From positions 124,001 through 188,000 of the forward strand of contig CAJQUW010000469.1 of the NCBI GenBank assembly GCA_907163375.1: a DNA stretch of 64,000 nucleotides, read 5' to 3'. A program made the position numbers and the translations under genes. Positions 36,901 through 48,900 of the stretch are shown here, one piece after another (the stretch's first letter is position 1; each line of letters begins with the position of its first letter). The notes under the pieces are model-generated. The model saw only the letters and a program-made list of their open reading frames with translations, had not been told where the DNA came from and made no database searches. This DNA comes from Prostheceraeus crozeri. Lineage: Eukaryota; Platyhelminthes; Polycladida; Euryleptidae.

Positions 36901-39900
36901 ATGCCGGTTTTATCATTGCTGAAGTTCCGGAATGCCGGTTTTATCATTGCTGAAATAGCGAAATGCCGGTTTTATCATTGCTGAAATAGCGAAATGCCGG
37001 TTTTATCATTGCTGAAACACCGGAATGCCGGTTTTATCATTGCTGAAGTTCCGGAATGCCGGTTTTATCATTGCTGAAGTTCCGGAATGCCGGTTTTATC
37101 ATTGCTGAAATAGCGAAATGCCGGTTTTATCATTGCTGAAATAGCGAAATGCCGGTTTTATCATTGCTGAAACACCGGAATGCCGGTTTTATCATTGCTG
37201 AAATACCGGAATGCCGGTTTTTCATTGCTGAAATACCGGAATGCCGATTTTATCATTGCTGAAATAGCGAAATGCCTTTTTTTCATTGCTCAAATACCGA
37301 AATGCCGGTTTATCATTGCTGAAATACCGAAATGCCTTTTTTTTCATTGGTCAATTACCGGAATGCCGATTTTATCATTGCTGAAGTTCCGGAATGCCGG
37401 TTTTATAATTGCTGAAGTTCCGGACTGCCGGTTTTATCATTGCTGAAACACCGGAATGCCGGTTTGTCATTACTCAATTACCGGAATGCCGGTTTTATCA
37501 TTGCTGAAACACCGGAATGCCGGTTTTATCATTGCTGAAATACCGAAATGCCGGTTTTATCATTGCTGAAGTTCCGGACTGCCGGTTTTATCATTGCTGA
37601 AACACCGGAATGCCGGTTTTATCATTTCTGAAATACCGAAATGCCTTTTTTTTCATTGGTCAATTACCGAAATGCCGGTTTATCATTGCTGAAATACCGA
37701 AATGCCTTTTTTTTCATTGGTCAATTACCGGAATGCCGGTTTTATCATTGCTGAAGTTCCGGACTGCCGGTTTTATCATTGCTGAAACACCGGAATGCCG
37801 GTTTTATCATTGCTGAAGTTCCGGACTGCCGGTTTTATCATTGCTGAAACACCGGAATGCCGGTTTTATCATTGCTGAAGTTCCGGACTGCCGGTTTTAT
37901 CATTGCTGAAACACCGGAATGCCGGTTTATCATTGCTGAAATACCGAAATGCCGGTTTGTCATTGGTCAATTACCGGAATGCCGGTTTTATCATTGCTGA
38001 AACACCGGAATGCCGGTTTGTCATTGCTGAAATACCGGAATGCCGGTTTTATCATTGCTGAAATACCGAAATGCCGGTTTGTCATTGGTCAATTACCGGA
38101 ATGCCGGTTTTATCATTGCTGAAGTTCTGAAATGCCGGTTTTATCATTGCTGAAACACCGGAATGCCGGTTTGTCATTGCTGAAATACCGGAATGCCGGT
38201 TTTATCATTGCTGAAACACCGGAATGCCGGTTTTATCATTGCTGAAGTTCCGGAATGCCGGTTTTATCATTGCTGAAGTTCTGAAATGCCGGTTTTATCA
38301 TTGCTGAAGTTCCGGAATGCCGGTTTTATCATTGCTGAAACACCGGAATGCCGGTTTGTCATTGCTGAAATACCGGAATGCCGGTTTTATCATTGCTGAA
38401 ACACCGGAATGCCGGTTTTATCATTGCTGAAGTTCCGGAATGCCGGTTTTATCATTGCTGAAGTTCTGAAATGCCGGTTTTATCATTGCTGAAGTTCCGG
38501 AATGCCGGTTTATCATTGCTGAAATACCGGTAAAATAATGCGCTATTGCCACTCCTTGCGTATTTACAAATATTTCCCAATAATTACATTGTCCAGTCGT
38601 GACGGTCATGTCAGTTTTGTAACTAGAAAAGAGAACTTCATTTCCAGGTCGGAAGTCGGAGTTCATTGATGAAGAAGCAGAAGAGGAGGATGATGAACCC
38701 GACTTCGATGGCTGCCTTCCAAACAGCCCCTTGGATTTACATATCTACGAAGAGGATGATGAAGTGATGATGGCAGACGATCAACCATCGTGTAAATCTG
38801 CCTCCCTCTACAGCAGGAAGTTAAGTCTGACATCTACCCGGGATCTCTTCGCCAGTAAGTTGGAAAATGTTGTAGATCGAGAGGAATCCTAATTCTTTGT
38901 TTGTTCCAGGTGATCCTGAGGAGATTTCATCCGTACGCAGCTGTGCGTCCAGCATCTTCCAACCTAATCAGCGATCGTACCTACCTGATGAGTTTTCGGT
39001 CCATTCTAGTAAGAAGTGGCTGATTTACTTTGCAGTTCACGTAAATTAAGTTGTTATTAACTTAGCACTTTTTTAAACAGGTTCTGAGTGTGTTTTTGAA
39101 GAATATTGTAAGATCACATGTTTGATTTTGTATTCATTTCAATTCTGAATTCATTATAGTTACTCTATTTGCAGCTAGAAATTTGGCAAATTTATTGCTT
39201 TATTTTACTTTATCCGTTTCTTTATGTCCTCTTCTGCACATCCGTTGTGTTGGACGATGATTCTTCATGGAATGTCTCTTCGGGCGACATCCTGGTGTTG
39301 GCCCGCTGATCTTCATTTCCTACCTTCACCTAATCGCTGTTATCCCTCCCCACCATCACAATCTGCACACCGTCATCGATCGACTGCAGGTTCAGGCGCG
39401 CCAGAAGGTCTTCACTGGCAACTCTATCTTCAGGAGATACTCCACACATCCATCTGATCATCCTCCTGTCTGCTGCCTCCATTCTCCTGTTTTCTACAGC
39501 TGTCACAGTCCAAGTCTCACTTCCGTAGATCATGCAGGCTCTGACGCACGGGTCTGTCTTCTCTTTCATCCAGTATGGAGTAGCACGACTGGTCAGGATA
39601 GGCGATAGCTCTCGGAATTTCTTCCAGCCCGAAGAGACGACCTGTTTTATTCTGTGCCAACAGTTTACTGTAGAATTATATTCATCGCAAATTATTCGTG
39701 GTTAAACAATAATCAAAATATCTAATTTCCAATACTACGTTTTGTGTTCTTCTCAAAATCATTTCAAAAACTTTTTGTTGACACTTTCGATGAACGTGAT
39801 GCTTTTGTTTTGATCGCCTTGATATTATTGATTGTAAGACCATTAAAGCTGCTTCTTCAAAAACGCAGAGATGTGTTGTGAAAAGCTACCAGCACTTAAT

Positions 39901-42900
39901 CTCACTGTCAAGCCACTCTAGCTCTTGCAAGACCATCGATTGATTTCAACTTTCGGATAATGAATTCAGAATATTTAGAAGCATTTCGTATAGTCATGTC
40001 ATCGATCGAATCTCAACAGGAAACGGATTGGTTGGAAATATTATCAATAAATATTCGAAGCCATATTGGTCAGCTGCATTTGAGTTACTCGCATCTTCCA
40101 CAAGGAATAAGGCTTTATTTTTCCATGTCATTACGTGATTAATGACCCTAAATACAGAGAGAGCTCCAATCTGATTCAGGTTTTTAATTTAAAAAGCTTT
40201 TTTAAAATACTCATGCTTTGTTCCACTCAAATTCTTAGTTTGTCTGCATCACGTGACATCATCTATTCTCTCGATTTTCATTTCTTACTAAGGCTCCTCC
40301 CCCCCCCCCACTAAGCAAATAAATGCCTACTGCTGGCGAAGAGTGGCCCGGGGAGGAAGCTCAACGAGCTTTGTTGCGATGAAAAAATCCTCCGTTATTG
40401 ATCACTCTGAATATGTGGAGAGGAGGATAGCTTTTTTGGTGGTAAGCTGAATATCAAAAAAGTTCAAATTCCAAAAGAGTGCGATGCATTTCCTGCAGCT
40501 ACGCTGCCATGATCACGCATAATGAGGAAGCTGCCAACACAAAAAAGTGCAGTGGCTAAAGGCCCCTTTAGTCGCCTCACGACACGCAGGGGAACGTCGG
40601 TCCTATTCTATTCTGTCTCAGGAACCGCACGGTTACTGTCACCTGAGTGATCTCAGCATAGTAGATCTATCTGCAACTCGCAGGGTATGGCCTAATGTTT
40701 TCATAAAGATCGATGTTTTTGATTGTATTTGATAGTTAATGAATTGTTTCAGCATTTGTGAATGAGGTTTTTATTAAATTGAAATTTCGAATTATTGAGT
40801 TGTTGTTCATGCAGATGGTACATGTTATTTAATTTCTTCTGACAGTGAATTCCAATCGACGTACATCCGAAAGTTATCAAGAAGGTCGATTATCCGGAGA
40901 GAACACTTTGGTATGGAATGAGGCACATGAAAGCTCCGATCCCTACGAAGTTCAAAGCAAAGGAGACAGTGGATCATTGGATGTGAGTTGTTTTGGAAGG
41001 CATCTTGCAGAAGGCTCAATATTAGCTTTAAAAGCCAAACGCATCATCTGTCTTTCTTTAAAATTCAAATTTTAAAAGTTCTTAAGATTTGCAGAATGCT
41101 GCTGTTCCCACCTGATTGCAGAATGCTGCTGTTCCCACCTGATGTGTACTGATATAGGCTTTTAATCCTGACCTTTCGACCACAACTGTCTGCGACTCAT
41201 CTACACTGAATTTCTTAGATGATGATTATGAAAATTGTTTTTCACTTTGTGTGGAGTGAAAAGATATCTCTCCCATGCAAACTGCTGGAAGGAAAATTCA
41301 ACTTTTCAGTGTCATGGGAAAGTTTTCCTCCGGCAGTTCACTTTTCCAATGCAAAGTCCTATACAGGACAAATCATAGAAGTCTATAAACAAGTTATGAT
41401 TAGTCAGAGACTACCAAGATATCGATACAGTCTCTTGACTTACTCATTCATAGATTTCGCGGTGTAGCCATCCATTTCATAATGAACAATAGACATCTAT
41501 AAATCACAAAATGAAAAGCTACATTCGTTCGAGAAGAAATAAACGTTTCCTCCCTTAGCTATCTGTCCATCCCTCGCTGCGCTCGTGCTGTACAACACAG
41601 CTGCCGGAGGAAAAGTTGATATTTCTTCGCTCAAGAAAATAGCTATATTTTTTGTGTCTTGTGCTCCGGTTAAGCTCGCCATTTTTCGTAGTAAGCCGCA
41701 GATATCATTGAAAGTCGGATATCTTGGATATGTTTTTAAAGACATCCCATCGCTGCTTTTTATGTCTACTCACCAATTGTCCTTCGATCATACGATCTTT
41801 TCCCAGGCTTGATGATAAAGTAATTGATATGATAAGTTGTTTGTGAGGTAGATAATGCTTTTTTAATTAGACGGCCTCTGAATTTAATTCACTGATATTT
41901 AATTTTGTAAATATGTTTCAGAAGTAAGAAGGCAATTTTTGTCTAGATAACGAATCTAATAAGCGTTTAATGGTATTCGATATGTAACCTGACTTAAGTT
42001 GACTTCATGCAAACCTGTCGACATGTTGTCATTCATCCATGTACCGCTAGCAAGAGAACAATCGAGGCAAGGGAGAGAAAATTGACTTCTTCTGAAATTC
42101 CCCCGAAATGTATGTGCGCATGATTCTATGAGGATGTACTCAATGTTGTTTACGAGCAGTATTAATTAAATAAAGTCGCGAAATTTGTGGAATATATACT
42201 CTATGACATTAAAAACGATCCACTTGATACAGAAAATCTCAATAGAAGTGGACGACTTTTATTTCATACTGCACTGACCAGGATATCTATGCATCAAATT
42301 TGTCATGCTAATATAAAGCAGCTGTCCATTGTCGATATCTTTGGCATAGTTGATGCATTTCAAATTCGACCTTTTATCACTATCAAGCAATTCTTTCTGA
42401 CTAAATTTTGAAGCAAAAATGTCGCAATCAGAGTTTGTAAAAGGAATGGCTGTTGGAATGCTACGATGTGGAAAGAGTTGTAGGTTTGTTGGACGGAAGT
42501 TGGGTGTGTCACACTCCACTGTGAGCAGGTGGTGGAGTCGATGGAACAATGGTGGAAATGTTAAAAGAAGGAAAGGATCAGGGAGACCGAGATCGACAAA
42601 CAATGCTACCGATAGAAAGTTGGTTATCTCAGCAAAGCGCAATCGCTTTAAGAGTGTTCCTCGACTGGCCATCAGCTGGAAAGCTGCAGTAGGAATTACA
42701 TGCAGTATACGAACAGCATATCGCCGTCTAGCAGAAGCGGGCCTGAGGTCATACCGACCTGCTGTAAGAATTCCTCAAAGTAAGTAATGCAAGAATTTCA
42801 CACAATGACATTGTTTCACTGCCAATTTTTTTCTCCGCAGGTCTCGAACACAAGCGAAAGCGTGTGGAATGGTGTGAGCAGCATCTGTCGTGGAGCACAG

Positions 42901-45900
42901 AGGAATGGCGTTAAGTGATGTGGACGGATGAATCCCGTTTCACTTTGGATTTTCACGATGGTCGCATCGAATGGTTGGTGAGAGGTATTCACCCTGCTGC
43001 ATATCTGAGCATGACCGCTATGGTGGTGGTAGCGTGATGATCTGGGCCGGTATCTGATACAGGGGTCGAACTGTCGCAGTCATTGTGAATGGGAACTTGA
43101 ACGGAGAGCGATATTTATCGAATATCATATCTCCAATCGTCATCCCAACGGTAAATGAACTCAACCTCATATTCCAGGATGACAACGCTCGACCACACAG
43201 AGCTCATTGTGTAACAACAGCGATAGTGAGATCTGGAATTCGCATCCTACATTGACCTTCACGCTCCCCCGACCTGTCTCCGATCGAACATGCTTGGAAT
43301 GAACTTGGTCGGAAAGTGAGAGATGCATATGATCATCCGCCATCAACACTGACAGCTCTTTCAGAGAGACTCATCGATCAATGGTCATTGCTGGATCAGG
43401 AACGGCTTGATCATCTTTACGACTCGATGCCGATGAGACTTCAAAGCTGCATTTCAGTTCGGGGAGGACATACTCGGTACTAATGTCTCCCATTTATTCA
43501 AATAGAATGTTTTATATAAAATGCTATCTTATAATTCATGAGTGTAAGTGGAATAAAGTTCATATATTTGAGTGGAGCATTTTTTATGTCAGGCAGTATA
43601 ATTATAGCACGCTGTTGTGCATTCGCCATCCACTACAAAGATTCTATGAATGAAAATTTTATTGCTTTGCCTAAATTAATGTAATTTCAATTTCTGATAC
43701 TTCACATCAACCTAAGAATTCTTCATTTACACATTCATGATAGTGCAGTACATTTCGGAGGTTATTATTTATCTCATCTGTTTAAAGTTCCTTCAGCCGT
43801 CAATACATGTCGCTACATATGAAGGAATATTTTCTCAGTGTATGCGATTAAGTCGGTGAGGAATACCGTGAATTGATAATGATGTTCAAATGTTCTACAG
43901 TTGAAGCTCGAATTTCATAATTTTTTCTTTCTTATGTTCGACTTGAAACTGGTGTTGTTGATAATCATCCATGACTGTGTACATGTAGTAGGCTGCATTC
44001 AAAGCGAATAGTGAAGAAGAAGATATGAATAGTCAGTCTGCAAATATGAGAATACCCAATGTAAGATGTACGTGATAAACAGACGAATTTGAAAAATATT
44101 TCTATAGACTGTTGTGATCTTTGTTATAATGGGAACTGTATCGTCGGCCTGAGCTCAGCATGTTTAAATACAATCTTACATTCCAAGTAAAACAACATTT
44201 TTACAATACATGTTTCACTAAGAAAACTCGAGGTTTTTCGCTTAGTCATGGCTCTTACTAGGTCAAGTTACCAAACGTTTGTCTATAGGGAGTGTCATTT
44301 TAGATCAAATTTGTCTCAAACTGACCTCCCCTCCGCCGATGAGCTCTGCACACCTGACGTGTGAGTCATAGACCATGACTTATGGTCGAATATGCAGTTC
44401 CCAAACTTATGTTTTCGCAGAAGCGAATTGAGATGTAACCCATTCAGAGAGGCTTAGTAAGAAGGCCTCCCTTACATCTCAATTCAGGGAACTCAGAAAC
44501 TAGGCCCTAGCTGCAGTAGGAAGATTAGTGGGAAGACTGATTTATGAGTGCACTCCGAGTCATCAAAACTGAACTGAGTTTCCCTAGCATGTGTTCTGGT
44601 CGGGTGGGTAGGGAGCAACTCAGTAACAAATTCTTCTATTCATGGCCATGACAGATTTCTGCAGCGACGACTCTTCAGGTTCCGGTGCCCGTAAATATTA
44701 TTATTTTAGCAGAATCTATCAAATCTGAGCAGCTGTTTCTACGCGAGATATGATTTGGTGTGTTGGGACTCAAACGTTGCGAGCAGCTTCGAACCAGCGA
44801 CGTTGGAGTTAGATGACATAACATGCAACCGCAAGGCAACCGAACCTTCCGCACTGCCTGTGACTACAATCACACCCCATCCGAAGTAGCTAGAGGCGAT
44901 TCATGCAGACAGTGCTCCTCCTACGGTTCCAACGTTGCTAGCTCGAACCTATCAACGACAGATAGGGCCAAAGAGACTCAAGCAATTCTTGTGATTCTTG
45001 AGATTTGAAAAAAATCTGTCAGTAGTCAGATTAGTAAGAAAATAGTAATATTTTATATAATATTAAGTATTTCACTTATTTGTGAAAACATCGAATTTAA
45101 TCCTGGTCAGTCTTCTAATTCAGTTGCTTTACCGAGTAGCACTCAAAATTCCGTAGCAACTAATAATGGAAGGAGAAGTTGTCATTCATAGTATTTTCAA
45201 TCATTTTCTTCTATCAGTTTGAAAGAGGGACATCTGCTCCATCGCCGTAAGTTCAATCTCAGCGCTCCCAGGCTCTCATTTCCTTGAGTAAAAATGATTG
45301 CTGATCCTCTGTTGCTGCGAATTTTCATTCCAATGCTGCCAACCTTTTTTCCATCCAACTTCAGAATTCTCATCAAGAGGTATGTGAAATGTTGCAGATG
45401 TTCATCGTAATGACAGTGGAAATATTCTTGTGCGCCATCTTCGAGATTTCCTTTCCATAGCAGTTGTCCTATTTCTCATGTTTTGGATTCTGACTGGCAA
45501 GCATAATATATTCTGATGTATTTCTGCTGCCGGTGTCACGAGCGCTTTGAATGCTATTCAAATTCATGTATGTAGCATTCTCTTATTGCGAGTTCTTCTG
45601 ACAAAACGGTACGGTGAGTCGAAGGGTTGACTTCAAGATCTTCGTGTGGTTGAGTCTTTGATTGGATGGTAAGTCGATAGAAAGGTACTCAATGCTCTAG
45701 TGAAATCTAGCTATCCAACTCAACGATGGTGGAGCAGTGATTCAAGAGCCAAAGCATGTTTCTCATGTGTCAGATGAGATGACAATCTAAGAAATCCTTC
45801 TGTCAATGCGACATCCATGAATCGAACAAAAACAGCGCTCGTGGATAGGAATGAATAATTTAATATTTAGTACGTGCGTGGGTACCAAAACTATAATTTT

Positions 45901-48900
45901 GAAGTATTGATACCAGAATCCGAAAATGCGAATCAATCTGTATGGTGCAATTCTCCGAGAAGTTGAGTATTTTTGACGAAGACTGTAGAGCTGTTCGAAA
46001 TCAATGATTTAAATACCAACTGCTCAATTTCACATGCACGGCCTCCGCGAATAGTCTTGTCTATCTGGACATCAACTTTTGAGAAATGAACGTAATCATG
46101 TCAAAATCATTAGCTCATGTAACTCATGCTACATATATACACGTATATTCCTCTAAATCATTGAAATACAATTGATCCCTGTGAAGGTGAGGTACGTAAT
46201 ATCATTGATATTGGCATTGCCTTATTGTAATTCGCTATTGATGCCATGAGACCACCAGTGATCACGATTCTCTCGGTCAAATCAATGCATGAAGCGTGAT
46301 TCCATATATAATGAAGTGGAAGAACCTTTATGATTAACGTCATTGACGTCATGATCTCTGTTGTGTAGTGTCGATGAAACGAAGATGAAGTTATAAAGGC
46401 CTACATGCTTTCTTACCTTCGAACTCAATGATTTCCATCATTTGTATAGAGATATCATTTTATTTATCTCTCTGTGTTGCTCCTTATGCATGAATTTTGA
46501 ATTATTTCTCCCTCTAAAATCCCTCCTGACGATGACCAAGGAGCTGGTCGATAAAGATAAAGGTTTATGACAGCAGAAAAATATTGTACAAATACTTGGG
46601 TTTCTTATCTTGATATTTGAAAAATGATCCAAGGCCTCTTTACACATTTCCTGTTGATATAATTAAACAATGTCAGAAATATTAGTGGATGTCCGCGCCT
46701 TTGAAATTCCTTGAAAATAGGTAGATGTCCTTAAAGTGCTTGGAAATGGGTAATTGTTGCTGACATTGTTAATAATCCTTTAAAGTTATGAGTTGTCATT
46801 GAAAATAGTGGACTTACGTGGTGTGATCCAAAATGTCCCGGACTAACCTACTTGCAGATAACCTGTGATAACGAATACTACTTCAGATGTAAATTTAGGT
46901 CTTTAAGGCATGAGAAATATGGTTGCCGAAATTTTTCCGGTCAGTTTTCTATTTTTTCAAAATTTTCAAACATTTTTGTCTGAATTTCAAGATTTTCCTA
47001 TAAATTCTAGCGATTTAGAATTAATATATTTAGATTAACTTGACAGTTAAGCTATCACTAATAACCTGACTAATAATTAACGGAAAAACAAATGTTTTGT
47101 TCCAGAAAACAGTTTACTTTTCAATGTATGAGCCGTTAGCATTCGTCACTTTTTGCCAACGAAGTCTCAATTCACAAAAAGCTTTATGAAAAAATTCCGG
47201 TGTCAAAGAATCAAAAAACTCAGTAACTGCATCCCGCAGTTCAACTGGCGATTCAAAATGGTGTCCACGAAGATGCTTTTTGAGGAATCTAAACAGATAG
47301 AAGTCACTTGGGGCCAAGTCAGGTGAATAAGGAGGATGGCTCAATAGTTGAAATCCGTTTCTCGTTAAGGCATTGGTTGTCTCCTGCGAGGTGTGAATCG
47401 GAGCATTGTCATGAAGCAAGTAGAGGGGAATGTTTCGTGGCTTTCTTATTTTCTTCCTCGCTTCAGATAACAGATTGGAATAATATTCGCTATTGATTCT
47501 TACTCCTTTATCCGCAAAGTCAACCAGTTGGATTCCCGAAGCGTTCCAAAAGACCGTCAGCATCAACGACCGGCGATGTGATGTTCCGGATCGCATTTTC
47601 AAAGGGGCAGACTCGCCTGATTTTCGCCACTCTGCAGATTCTCGCTTACTTTGAGGCAGATACAAACTTAAAGGTGTTTCATCCTCTGTAAGGATGCAGT
47701 TCAGAAACTGATCTCCGTGCATTTCGAGGAGATCCAAATTTGACTGTGCCGCCAGAAGTCTGTTCTCCTTCATTTCAGGTGACAGAAACTTCGGTACGAA
47801 ACGTGATGCCAGTTTGCGATATCCAAGTCTTTCGATGATGTCATGACAGGAGTGATAACTGATTCGCAACTCTCTTGACAACTCACGGATGGTTATCCTT
47901 CTGTGTGCTGTAATCACTTCATCGCACTGACTCGATTTCTCTTCCGGAATCTCCTGCGGCCGACCAACAGTTGAAAAATCTTGCTCCACAGATTGTCTTC
48001 CGCGTTTAAATTCGCTTACCCAGAAATAAGCAGTAGTTCTCGATGGAGCTTTGCTTCCATATGCCAGGCTTAATTCCTTTAGAATGTCACCATTAGCGAA
48101 GCCGCGGATCAGGAGGTATCGTATCACACTGCGATATTCGACTGAAGACACGCTTGTCACATCCATCATGAAAACTGATAGAACAAAGAACCATCGTTGA
48201 CACGGATTTCTTAATGAATGCGTGCTGAATGAACTTCACTGATAGATATCGTAACACATGAAGCAATTAACAAAAGACGTGCAATATTCATGGCAAAGAT
48301 ATCCGTCAAATAAGGTACAAATCAAAATCAATCTAACTATAACAATAAGACAAATCGGATCTCGATCAATTCAGAAAATACAGAAATTCATGTTAAAATG
48401 TAAAAATATTTTTTAAAAATAGAAAACTGACCGGAAAAATTTCGGCAACCATATTTCTCATGCCTTAAAGACCTAAATTTACATCTGAAGTAGTATTCGT
48501 TATCACAGGTTATCTGCAAGTAGGTTAGTCCGGGACATTTTGGATCACACCACGTAGGTGGAGGGGGTGAAATTTAGTATATCTATTGACTGAACTGCAA
48601 ATCTATCAGGTTTTTTAGATCTTTGTAGGGACGAATCTCTAGTTTTGCATGCAAGAAGAACATGCACAGCACATACTACAGCTGCGGCGCTTCATCGAGG
48701 CAGTCGATCATTTACAGCTGTGGAAATATTCAAATTGAAGATGCTCTCGCAGAAGGACGATATAAGGTCAAAGCGCATCGGGTTGATACATCAACTTTTT
48801 TGCTCAACTGATATAGCATCTGCTCTACAGAACCAAAACCCTCAATTCTCCTCAAAACTCCTCAAATTAATTTTCATTGATAACTTCAATAACTGAAACA

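Noticed and set aside
37180-37816. Frames reading KYRNAGF.. repeats
   Set aside because: Translation of the 31-bp minisatellite; unit length is not a codon multiple and the frames are chance.
41200-41800. Possible inverted-repeat element
   Set aside because: Complementary words exist near 41327 and 41600 but the arms could not be extended or bounded.
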